DNA of 55,207 bases from JAFGSZ01 sp964492185 (GTDB lineage Bacteria; Bacteroidota; Bacteroidia; Bacteroidales; UBA10428), in NCBI GenBank assembly GCA_964492185.1, contig CAZBJH010000007.1, positions 1 to 55,207 of the forward strand, read 5' to 3'. Shown here piece after piece: positions 18,701-26,365 of this stretch; within the stretch, counting starts at the first letter, position 1; every line of letters starts with the position of its first letter. The notes under the pieces are model-generated. The model saw nothing but the letters and a program-made list of their open reading frames with translations. It made no database searches and was not told the DNA's origin. A program made the position numbers and the translations under genes.

Positions 18701-20243
18701 TATTATTGGAATACTCCTTTACAACCCCTGCCGTATATTGCGATAAACTAAATTCCATGCTGTTACAGGTATTGTATTTTAAAGAAATACTCCCTGATGC
18801 TGTTTGTCCTGACTTGTATGGATTGTAGACAACCCATCCGTTTTCGTGACGTCCGGCATATATGTCACCAGTTGATTCAGCAGCAAACTGATTGTTCATC
18901 TCATTGACTTTGGCGCTGACATTTGGCCAACGATTTGAGTAATCAGACCTGTTTATCTTGTACTGAAACGAATTTGCCATCTGATCGTCTAATTGAAAAA
19001 CAGTAGGTATTGTAGGATAACGTCCGGTTTTCTTAAAGAAATATTTGTTGTTTTCGTAATTACCATCAACATCCATACGGTACAGGCCTTCGAATAATGT
19101 TTCAGGCGAGCTGTATATTTCATCAGCAGTACCAGAGTTAACATCATTGATAATAACATATTTTGTGCGGCCAACGACCTCCTGACGAGTAGGGATGCGA
19201 ATGGTTCCGTCAATTATTTTACGGAAGATATCCACGCTTACATTATCAAATTGCGGGAATGTCTTCCAATTTCGAGTAGAATATCCATCTGAAGTGGCAA
19301 CCCTGTTCGTTTCCCTGAAACATTGAGTCCAGATTAACTCGGGCCCGTCAAGAACGGTTTGCCCTGTTAACATGACATGTTCAAGGTGCACAGCACCTGC
19401 TGTAGCCATGGTGAAATCATTGTGATCCCCATTTTCATCCGTCCAGCCTGTATCGTCATAGCGACACCCGTATTGTCCGCTATAACCTGACAAGTATGCG
19501 CCCAGACAAACACTTTCCATATCCGATTGATACCCCTGCTGAGTATACTTTTCCATTAAGATATAGTTTTCGGTATAATCGCGGCATGCCTCTGCAAATG
19601 CTGCATTACGTTTCATCATCCCAATGGGATTGATCACCGGGCTCCATTGGTTGCCACACCAGCTAACAGAAAGATATCCTCCATACTGGTTGGCTAACTC
19701 AAGCAGGTTTGCGAAATGAGCCATTCGATCTATCCATGATCTGGAAAGTGGATCATTGGGATCATCAAATCCCCAGAATTGTTCAGCATAATTAAACCCG
19801 ATAAAATTGGGATACTCCTGGAAAAACTCTTCATAGACACTTAAATCATAATCAGAGAACTGTGAAAAACCACCACTGGAAGGTTGAACCATACACCACA
19901 TTTGGTTCTCAGCGCAGGAACGCACCCATGATGTGGCTATTTCATAACCATATTCGGCTACTTTAAAACGACTTGTGGCTACATCATGACTAATTGACAG
20001 CGAAATGTTCATCACTACGAAAGGCTTAATATCATCGGGAACCAAGTCAATAATTTTTTCTGGATCAGCATAGTTCCATGTATCAATATGAATCAGCCAG
20101 ATAGGCTGATCAGGCGAAATTGGTCGTCGCAGTGGTGTTTGAGCTGAAACAGTACTTTGTAAAACAACACTAATTAGAAGAATACACAAAAGAGAAAGCA
20201 CATAATTTCTTCTACTTTTTCGAGATTGTAAATTTGTTCTCAT
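15741..20243 (-). CDS. GH98 glycoside hydrolase with multiple CBMs (probable glucuronoarabinoxylan endo-xylanase)
   Basis: This 1500-aa secreted protein has a signal peptide ending near residue 34 (VSA-Q). The GH98 catalytic region spans about 38-360 (PIWLIHIDTWNYADPEKI, then MNISLSISHD and NYAEQFWGF), with the family's accessory beta-domain to about 600. Accessory modules then follow: a CBM35/6-like domain (612-745), a ricin-type CBM13 (755-900, repeated QQW motifs), and two nearly identical CBM35-like modules (905-1040 and 1147-1283) around an Ig-like domain. Another CBM35/6 is at 1298-1425, and a C-terminal tail with YYTLMGQRL and GIYIVKK resembles type IX sorting tails. GH98 includes blood-group endo-beta-galactosidases and Bacteroides xylanases; neighbouring GH3, GH51 and CE1 genes favour xylanase. 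It lies 360 bp downstream of the HTCS gene and has its own terminator. Confidence 0.8.
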   Translation of the reverse strand: MRTNLQSRKSRRNYVLSLLCILLISVVLQSTVSAQTPLRRPISPDQPIWLIHIDTWNYADPEKIIDLVPDDIKPFVVMNISLSISHDVATSRFKVAEYGYEIATSWVRSCAENQMWCMVQPSSGGFSQFSDYDLSVYEEFFQEYPNFIGFNYAEQFWGFDDPNDPLSRSWIDRMAHFANLLELANQYGGYLSVSWCGNQWSPVINPIGMMKRNAAFAEACRDYTENYILMEKYTQQGYQSDMESVCLGAYLSGYSGQYGCRYDDTGWTDENGDHNDFTMATAGAVHLEHVMLTGQTVLDGPELIWTQCFRETNRVATSDGYSTRNWKTFPQFDNVSVDIFRKIIDGTIRIPTRQEVVGRTKYVIINDVNSGTADEIYSSPETLFEGLYRMDVDGNYENNKYFFKKTGRYPTIPTVFQLDDQMANSFQYKINRSDYSNRWPNVSAKVNEMNNQFAAESTGDIYAGRHENGWVVYNPYKSGQTASGSISLKYNTCNSMEFSLSQYTAGVVKEYSNNMTVYLSNYDNVLNTDLKTDIIKIYGSSECPTYTWSDRASHQPSELWSDWTNGVWTLHIYHNGSLDININCSGTATGRLTNYTEATITTPNAPVVYTGPRQHEGECFDYKNIAGITTSGFNENIRNYTGQGYLNFGTNSSAGIRDIVDMQSAGTYPLNIRYAVTGANINTVAIYINGAYVAAPTYTATPSLSDWNTVTQNIDLNAGQNTIELVATGSAPASIHFDNIVVGDENNNPVGCIGETTLPNGIYTISPKVSGKCLDVYNFSTEDGGDVVQWSCTGAENQQWIVSQSNGLYTFTNVHSDKCLDVTGASFDDGANIQQWTCHGGSAQQFCLTDRGDGYYSIINYNSGKGLDVESSSTDDGANIQQYSYWAAEGQQFAFTPVGNAPGNEVWLEAECGIVGSLWNVSADAAASNGEYVTVQSGNNSTGSAPTDASGQITYSFDITEDGTFTIWGRVIAPTYDDDSYWVSVDGGAWLNWNGITASTTWTWDDIDSYSLTAGSHTLTIAFREDGTQLDKIFITNTGTTPSGEGATANNCISCEPDEITPYVQVDGGSWQQTSNISVTSGSTIVLGPQPLSVGSWSWSGCGTSGSSREQIIIPVSSCIATAIYTNACGAQSTRNFNISVEGGEVWLEAECGSVGSLWDINTDGTASNGGYVTIQPGNTSTGSVPTDAGSQISYTFNVSESNTYTIWGRVIAPSPDDDSFWISVDGGSWLNWNGIAASTTWTWDDIGSYALNAGQHTLTVAYREDGTKLDKICIASSGSTPSGEGGTATNCIISEPVTIQENTTGFCSVDGTIDNNNDGYTGDGFANTNNATGNGIEWNVYFPTSGTKTFTFRYASSTDRPGNLMIDGLTVVFNINFPSTGSWITWNTVSADADVNAGTYLVRLEAIGDEGLGNIDYLETVGIPQGCATLKSTLITGIAEPGDRIDPNRGNALVISAEYYTLMGQRLEEKPTAPGIYIVKKTLSNYQVVVAKEWIEGLR

Positions 20244-20603
20244 AGATTTAAGTTTTAATTAATTAGTAAAAAAAGTTAGTTGAAAAGACGCTTAATCAAA
20301 TTATGACACCTAACATGCCATTCGGACGGGTAGGGTAATGGGAAAAACATATCTTTTTTATCACTTAAAAATTTTTATAATGCCGTATTGTATGTTTTAA
20401 AAAAACTGTTATAATTAACACCACAGATTTTTTCAGCACGCAAGTTGTTTAATTTTCATTACACACACTGGTAAAAATGTTACCTTGAATACTACATATG
20501 TTATATCTTTTTGAAACACTAATAATAACGCGTGATTCAGGAGATGAAAAACAGGTGGGTGTGTGATCTGTTTCAAGATTTTAAGTCAAAAACAACATGT
20601 TGC
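20244..20603. other. Intergenic region between HTCS and GH98 genes
   Basis: This 360-bp AT-rich stretch, read on the minus strand, is the leader and promoter region of the GH98 gene and is the natural place for an HTCS binding site. I found no clear promoter consensus, terminator or repeat in it. Confidence 0.4.
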
Positions 20604-23600
20604 TTAGGTTTTAATCTTCAGAAATTGTGAAGGAGATTTACCATATTGATCCTTAAAACATTTCGTGAAATATCCGGGTGATGAAAATCCAACATGAAAT
20701 GCAATTTCCGAAATGTTATGCTTTCCGGATTCAAGAAGTTTAACCGCCATCTTCAACCGGGTCAGTCTTATAAATTCAGAAGCAGACTTGCCTGTAATGG
20801 CCTTAATTTTTCGATAAACGTGAGTCCTGCTCATTAAAAGATGAGACGCCAGGTTTTCAACAGTAATATCCGTGTTTGAAGCATTTTGGTCAATATATGC
20901 TGTGATTTGATTCACGAACTCCCTATCCAATTTATTTCCAGATACTTCATTGGGCAGCAAGTAAATATCCTGGCTAAAACGCTGGTAAAGTTTCCGACGC
21001 GTTTCAATAGTTTTTTCAATGGTAACCTTCAAATGGTCGACATCAAAAGGCTTGGTTATGTATGCATCAGCGCCTTTGCCAATGCCATCGATCATATCGG
21101 CTGTAGAGGATTTTGATGTCAAAAGTATAATTGGAATATGGCTGGTTGACATATCCTCTTTAAGAATACTGCATAGTTCAGTTCCTGATAATCGCGGCAT
21201 AGCAACATCGCATATAATTAGGTCTGGTATGGAATCCTTCGCCTTTATTAATCCCTGGGCACCATCCACCGCTTGCAATATCTTATATTCCGGATCAAGA
21301 ATGGACACAAGGTATTCCCTGAGTTCGGAACAATCTTCGACAAGTAATAATAGTGGGGCGTTGCCGTTTTTTTGAATCAATTCTTTTTTTTCCTTCATTA
21401 AATCAGCAGGCTTGGTTTTAATTGTATAGTAGCTTTGTTCGTTCAGGATGTCTTCTTTATTAATGTGGGCAAAACCAATTGGGATTTTAAAAATAAAACT
21501 GGTTTTATTCCATTTTTCACTTGTTACATGAATTGTACCTTTATGTAGCTCTACTAAACTCTTCACCAGTGCTAAACCGATACCTGTGCCCGAAATATGT
21601 TTTTTGTCGGCTTCCGGGCTTTGGTAAAACCGATCAAATACTTTATCAAGGTTTTCAGAGGCTATACCGCTACCATTATCCGTAATGGTAACAACAGCAA
21701 AAGGTTGGTTGTCCATTGTTTCTTTGCTGACATTCAATGTAATAACCCCATACTCATCAGTATACTTGAAGGCGTTGGATAGCAGGTTACTGATTATCTT
21801 TTCCATTTTTCCTTTATCTACCCATACCTCTATATGCTCTTCGTCTGTTCGGAAAGTATACCTAATATTCCTCCTGTTGGCTTCTTCAGCGAACATATCG
21901 AAAATATCCCCGGAGAATAAAACGAAATCAATTTTTTGCACCATCATCTTAAGCCTTCCTTCTTCGGATTTGGTAAAGTCCATTAATTCATCAATCAAGC
22001 CGTACAGTTTATATGCATTTCGATAAACCCTATGTAGACTTAATTTAACTTCCTTACCCAATGGCTCTTTTTCTATCACTTGTTTCAATGGAGCCATGAT
22101 CAGGCTGAGCGGGGTGCGAAACTCATGAGAAACATTGGCGAAAAACTGTATTTTCATTTTGTTGAGTGCTTCACTCTTTTCGTGGTGAATTTTCTCCAAT
22201 CCTAATTTCTCTGCTTGATTTGACCTGATAATTAATAATTTAATAAAGCTCCAAAGTATAAGAATAAAACAAATAATGTAAAACAGATACGCCCATTTCG
22301 TCTTCCAATAAGGCGGGAGCACGGTAATTTTAAGTATTGCCGGCTTTGGATTCCAAATACCATGATTGTTGGAACCCCTTACTTTGAAGGTGTATTTTCC
22401 GGCATCAATGTTGGTATATGTTGCAAATTGTTTTGAACCAGCATAAATCCATTCATTGTCAAAATCTTCCAGTATATATTCATACTGATTTTTACTCGGA
22501 TGGGTATAATTTAAGGCAACAAACTTAATAGTAAAGGATGTTTGTTCGTGATTCAGGGTTATTTCTTTGGTTTCACTAATGTTTTTACTCAAAGGTGAGC
22601 TTTCTGCACCAATCACTGCAGGATGGTTGAATATTTTGAAATCTGTTAAATAAACCGGTGGTATGAATGTATTCTTTTTAATACTATCAGGATAAAATGA
22701 GATAAAACCACTATTGTTACCATAAAAAAACTCTCCCGTACTGGATTTCAGGCATGAACGGGGATTATAACTGTTTGATAAAAGCCCGTCGTCCACTGAA
22801 TAATTTTCGAATGTGTGTTTTTCCACATTGAATTTTGAGATACCTCCGTGGGTACTTATCCACAAACAATCATTCTCATCCTCCAGCATTCCGTTGATAG
22901 TATTATTAGGTAAACCATCACCTTTTCTAAAAGTAGTAAATGTGCTGTTTTTTCTATTGAGCAGGTTCAAACCGTCATCAGTCCCAACCCAAATATTTTT
23001 TTTACTGTCTTCAAAAATATGAGTAATGTTCATACTACTTAACGACTTGGGGTGATTAGTATGCTGATAAGCAGTAAAGGTCCTGTCTCCATTCAGTTTT
23101 TTAATACTTATTAAACAAAAGGAAACCCCAACCCATAGCGTGTTCTCCGAATCCTGGAATAATTCCATCACATATGCGTTATCATTTAACTGAGTTTGCG
23201 AAGATGAATCAACAATTTTATTAAAATCATTGTTAACAGGGTCAAAGATCAATAACCCGTTTCTGGCTGTACCGGCCAAAATATTCCCTTCATTATCTTC
23301 AAGAAGGCAAAATACATTACCTGGCCTGTTGAAGGCTTCAAGCCGGAAATTGTTGATTTGCTTTCCGGTGCTATTAAAAAGGTGTAGACCATCGCCCCAG
23401 GTTGCAACCCATATCCGTTGCTTTGAATCGCACAAGACATCCATTATTGCCCTGCTTTTAAACAAAGAATTATCAATTTTATTAATGAACTTACGGGTAT
23501 GAATGTTAAACGTGCTAACGCCTCCTCCATCAGTAGCTATCCAGATGTTGCCATTCCGATCTTCCGTAAAACCTGCCACGTTGTTATTCACAAGGGTTTT

Positions 23601-24698
23601 CTGCTCAAAAGGATTTCGTTGAAATATTTCGAATTTCTCTATTCGTTCATCAATAAAATTGATTCCCTGATTATATGTTCCAATCCAGAATATACCTTCG
23701 TTGTCCTCATAAAGTGACCAAATTGAATTGCTGCTAATGCTCTGAAAATTACCATCCTCCGTATTGCAGAGGACGAACTCTTCCGAGTTTTGAGGTAATA
23801 TATTAAGTCCTCCGTTCTCTGTCCCGATCCATAAATCTCCCTTTTTATCGCACAAAAGTGACAATATATCATTAGAGCTCAGGCTACCTGGCTTATTGTC
23901 TGCAGGATAATGTTCCATCTCCCAATCAGTCCCTTGTTCAGTTAATTTAAATAATCCATTTCCATAAGTACCTATCCACAAATTTCTCTGAGTATCAAAA
24001 CAAATCTTTTTAACATGACAGCTTTTCAGCCTATTGACAAGAGTATCATTACTTTTAAAATGTATGAACTTTTTTAGGTTTGTGTCAAATACATCCAAGC
24101 CACTATGAGTTGCTAACCAAATCCTGTCTTTGTTATCGGAAATTATTTTACTAATATAATTCGACGATAGGGATGCCGGATCGTCCTCGCAATGTGTATA
24201 TCGGAAAATACTATCACTTTTTGGTGAATAAACATAGATGCCCTGGCCGGATGTACCAATCCACATATTACTGGTTTTATCCTCATAAAAAGAAGTGATG
24301 TAGGAAAACCGGTTGGTACCGATACTTTTTAGCACGCTAAAATTGTCGCTGTCTCTATTGTAAACAGATACACCTATTGTAGTGCCAATCCAGATATTAT
24401 GCCTACTATCTTCGAGAATGGCGTTAACATTATTATTAAGCAGACTGTTTGAGTCATTTACATAGTTAACGTATAGAGTAAAATCAGACCCATCATATTT
24501 ATTCAGGCCTTCACTGGTACCAAACCACATAAATCCCCGGCTGTCTTTTAATATGCACCTGACATGCAGATTAGATAGGCCGTGTTTTATTGATTGGAAT
24601 TTTAATTTATTAGGTTGGCTAAATGAAATGAGGGTATAAAAACAACCAAATAAAAGTCCGAGGATTATTCTTTTTATGATAGAAATGTAATTCGCCAT
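20604..24698 (-). CDS. Hybrid two-component system (HTCS) sensor kinase/response regulator
   Basis: This 1364-aa protein has a signal or membrane segment at about 8-27. Fourteen or so reg_prop repeats (WIGT, WLAT and similar; about 30-670) form two periplasmic propellers, and a Y_Y_Y domain (about 735-795) precedes a transmembrane helix (about 802-825). The kinase core has the H-box VSHEFRTP (His858), the N-box with Asn975, and the G-boxes TDNGSGI and GTGIGLAL. The receiver holds Asp1164 in IICDVAMP and Lys1216 in ITKPFD. An AraC-type HTH lies at about 1265-1364. All key residues are present. HTCS proteins bind oligosaccharides in the periplasm and switch on the adjacent polysaccharide locus. 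The nearby enzymes suggest a xylan-derived ligand. Confidence 0.96.
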   Translation of the reverse strand: MANYISIIKRIILGLLFGCFYTLISFSQPNKLKFQSIKHGLSNLHVRCILKDSRGFMWFGTSEGLNKYDGSDFTLYVNYVNDSNSLLNNNVNAILEDSRHNIWIGTTIGVSVYNRDSDNFSVLKSIGTNRFSYITSFYEDKTSNMWIGTSGQGIYVYSPKSDSIFRYTHCEDDPASLSSNYISKIISDNKDRIWLATHSGLDVFDTNLKKFIHFKSNDTLVNRLKSCHVKKICFDTQRNLWIGTYGNGLFKLTEQGTDWEMEHYPADNKPGSLSSNDILSLLCDKKGDLWIGTENGGLNILPQNSEEFVLCNTEDGNFQSISSNSIWSLYEDNEGIFWIGTYNQGINFIDERIEKFEIFQRNPFEQKTLVNNNVAGFTEDRNGNIWIATDGGGVSTFNIHTRKFINKIDNSLFKSRAIMDVLCDSKQRIWVATWGDGLHLFNSTGKQINNFRLEAFNRPGNVFCLLEDNEGNILAGTARNGLLIFDPVNNDFNKIVDSSSQTQLNDNAYVMELFQDSENTLWVGVSFCLISIKKLNGDRTFTAYQHTNHPKSLSSMNITHIFEDSKKNIWVGTDDGLNLLNRKNSTFTTFRKGDGLPNNTINGMLEDENDCLWISTHGGISKFNVEKHTFENYSVDDGLLSNSYNPRSCLKSSTGEFFYGNNSGFISFYPDSIKKNTFIPPVYLTDFKIFNHPAVIGAESSPLSKNISETKEITLNHEQTSFTIKFVALNYTHPSKNQYEYILEDFDNEWIYAGSKQFATYTNIDAGKYTFKVRGSNNHGIWNPKPAILKITVLPPYWKTKWAYLFYIICFILILWSFIKLLIIRSNQAEKLGLEKIHHEKSEALNKMKIQFFANVSHEFRTPLSLIMAPLKQVIEKEPLGKEVKLSLHRVYRNAYKLYGLIDELMDFTKSEEGRLKMMVQKIDFVLFSGDIFDMFAEEANRRNIRYTFRTDEEHIEVWVDKGKMEKIISNLLSNAFKYTDEYGVITLNVSKETMDNQPFAVVTITDNGSGIASENLDKVFDRFYQSPEADKKHISGTGIGLALVKSLVELHKGTIHVTSEKWNKTSFIFKIPIGFAHINKEDILNEQSYYTIKTKPADLMKEKKELIQKNGNAPLLLLVEDCSELREYLVSILDPEYKILQAVDGAQGLIKAKDSIPDLIICDVAMPRLSGTELCSILKEDMSTSHIPIILLTSKSSTADMIDGIGKGADAYITKPFDVDHLKVTIEKTIETRRKLYQRFSQDIYLLPNEVSGNKLDREFVNQITAYIDQNASNTDITVENLASHLLMSRTHVYRKIKAITGKSASEFIRLTRLKMAVKLLESGKHNISEIAFHVGFSSPGYFTKCFKDQYGKSPSQFLKIKT

Positions 24699-24813
24699 TC
24701 ACTCATGTTATCATAAAACAAGTTAAGAAAATCATTAGAAAAACAAATTAAAAATTTTATCAATAACACGAGAAATTCTTAGAAACCGTATACAAGCACG
24801 TATGTAAAACAAA

Positions 24814-24851
24814 AAATCCCATTGTTAATAAAATCATTAACAATGGGATTT
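24814..24851. terminator. Bidirectional intrinsic terminator
   Basis: A 16-bp perfect stem, aaatcccattgttaat (24814-24829) with attaacaatgggattt (24836-24851), encloses a 6-nt loop, with A/T tracts on both sides. It would stop transcription arriving from the tRNA-Glu side before the HTCS gene. Confidence 0.85.
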
Positions 24852-24882
24852 AATTTTACTGTGTAGTACTTAGATGTAATGA

Positions 24883-25357
24883 GCGTTATGAAATGCTCCG
24901 GTGGAGCATTTTAGCGAAGAGCCAGGCTGACGGGAGAGCCGTGAAACGGCCAGGGGTTCGATTCCCCTTGAGAAAATCAAAAAAGGAGAACAAAATTTGT
25001 CCTCCTTATGGTTATCCTTATTTGTAGTCCGTAGGAGGGCTAAGCGTTATGAAATGCTCCGGTGGAGCATTTTAGCGAAGAGCCAGGCTGACGGGAGAGC
25101 CGTGAAACGGCCAGGGGTTCGATTCCCCTTGAGAAAATCAAAAAAGGAGAACAAAATTTGTCCTCCTTATGGTTATCCTTATTTGTAGTCCGTAGGAGGG
25201 CTAAGCGTTATGAAATGCTCCGGTGGAGCATTTTAGCGAAGAGCCAGGCTGACGGGAGAGCCGTGAAACGGCCAGGGGTTCGATTCCCCTTGAGAAAATC
25301 AAAAAAGGAGAACAAAATTTGTCCTCCTTATGGTTATCCTTATTTGTAGTCCGTAGG
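24883..25357. repeat. Three tandem 161-bp units abutting tRNA-Glu
   Basis: Units begin at 24883, 25044 and 25205 (each starting gcgttatg); the first two are identical over 161 bp and the third matches for 153 bp until it runs into tRNA-Glu. Each unit contains the hairpin aaatgctccggtggagcattt, a second hairpin gccgtgaaacggc and a perfect tRNA T-arm-like element aggggttcgattcccct. A terminator hairpin follows, and the unit ends with gtccgtagg, the complement of the tRNA-Glu 3' end. The 63-codon ORFs here (RPGVRFPLRK) are artefacts of the T-arm sequence. The unit could be a tRNA-derived element or the product of repeated recombination at the tRNA end. Confidence 0.9.
25301..25329 (-). terminator. 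Terminator of tRNA-Glu, present in every tandem unit
   Basis: On the minus strand a 12-bp stem with one mismatch (aaggaggacaaa pairing with tttgttctcctt) is followed by a T tract, 18 nt after the tRNA 3' end. The same hairpin recurs in the other two units at 161 and 322 bp distance. Confidence 0.7.
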
Positions 25358-25418
25358 GGAATCGAACCCCTGTTACCAGGATGAAAACCTGGCGTCCTAA
25401 CCCCTAGACGAACGGACC
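25347..25418 (-). tRNA. tRNA-Glu (anticodon UUC)
   Basis: Read on the minus strand, it starts GGTCCGTTCGTC. The anticodon stem CCAGG/CCTGG encloses the loop TTTTCAT (anticodon TTC), and the T-arm is AGGGGTTCGATTCCCCT. The acceptor stem pairs GTCCGT with ACGGAC, with a G-U first pair and A73. CCA is not encoded. The D-loop carries the usual AGGGGTTAGGA. Confidence 0.95.
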
Positions 25419-25519
25419 GTTTTATTTGCTGCTGCAAAATCGGATTGCAAAAATAAGAGAAATTTTATTATTGGCAATAAAAACAGCTGAAATTTAATTT
25501 CTGTTTTTCTGTATCCTTA

Positions 25520-26077
25520 TTACTCCCACTGAATATCAAACTCCGTCACCTCATCACCGCGTGCCAGCGATTTTGGCATACTGACCCGCACATTTTTACA
25601 TCCTGATATTTCGAGACCTTTTTCCATCCACCCTGCTATCCGGTATTCGATAACCTCATTGGGTTCATCAAACTTTAGTATTTGTAGATTAACGGATTTG
25701 TCTCCTTTTCCCATTACTTTCATTTCAGAAGGCCGGTAATAAGTAGAAAAGATCTTGCCTGCCCTGGCAATTATAAAATGAGGAGTTGAAGCTTTCACAA
25801 AAAACTTATATATACCGGTAAGTGCAATTTCAGCGCTAAACCTGCCTGCCTGCCAGGCAGCTTCTCTGCTATCCTCATTAAAAAAAACCTTACCCAGAGT
25901 TTCAGTCGGAACTATACCACCATCACTCAGGGGATACCAGTTAGAAGGAAGTACCGGTTTTTCAAATATCTCCTTCACTCCCTCAGGCAATGCATTCTTC
26001 CAGTTTTCATACTGATCTGTGTACCTGGTTTTCACGAACTCGGGTATTGATTTTACAGCTGATCCTTTAATTTCCAT
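25520..26077 (-). CDS. Conserved hypothetical protein, cytoplasmic, DUF2378/TIGR02265-like
   Basis: This is 185 aa from the ATG at 26077; a TTG two codons upstream is less likely. There is no signal peptide or membrane segment. The pattern (GSAVKSIPEFVKTRYTD near the N-terminus, AWQAGRFSAE in the middle, FSTYYRPSEM later) recalls the DUF2378/TIGR02265 and heme-NO-binding-like family, which has no proven function. It stands alone between tRNA-Glu and the M3 peptidase gene. The family call is from pattern memory and is moderate at best. Confidence 0.65.
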   Translation of the reverse strand: MEIKGSAVKSIPEFVKTRYTDQYENWKNALPEGVKEIFEKPVLPSNWYPLSDGGIVPTETLGKVFFNEDSREAAWQAGRFSAEIALTGIYKFFVKASTPHFIIARAGKIFSTYYRPSEMKVMGKGDKSVNLQILKFDEPNEVIEYRIAGWMEKGLEISGCKNVRVSMPKSLARGDEVTEFDIQWE

Positions 26078-26365
26078 AATCAATATTTTAGTTTAAACAG
26101 GGTATAAATATATAAAAATAATCCTGAGAAGTCAGAGCCCTTCATCTTCCTGTCAATCACAATTCACCTATAAACCAGTCCTTTTAAACCATCCAAAATG
26201 TTAATAACCCTTATGTCAAAAACAATTTTATCACATGTGTCGGTTATCGCGCCATGGATAAGTTATGATATTTATGGGGAAAAGCAGGAAAGGGGCTGTT
26301 TTTTTTCTGATAATAAACACTCGGTTTTTAAGCATTCGCGGGAATAGTTACGAAGATCTATGCTC

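Noticed and set aside
24960..25120. Functional extra tRNA genes in the tandem units
   Set aside because: Only the T-arm is convincing; the acceptor and D-arm do not pair properly and the anticodon stem is short.
24997..25349. Two identical 63-codon ORFs (KSQADGRAVKRPGVRFPLRK type)
   Set aside because: They are read-through of the tandem 161-bp units; the GVRFPL string comes from the tRNA T-arm-like sequence.
24883..25357. CRISPR array
   Set aside because: Three units of 161 bp are contiguous and fully identical, with no spacer variation and no cas genes nearby.
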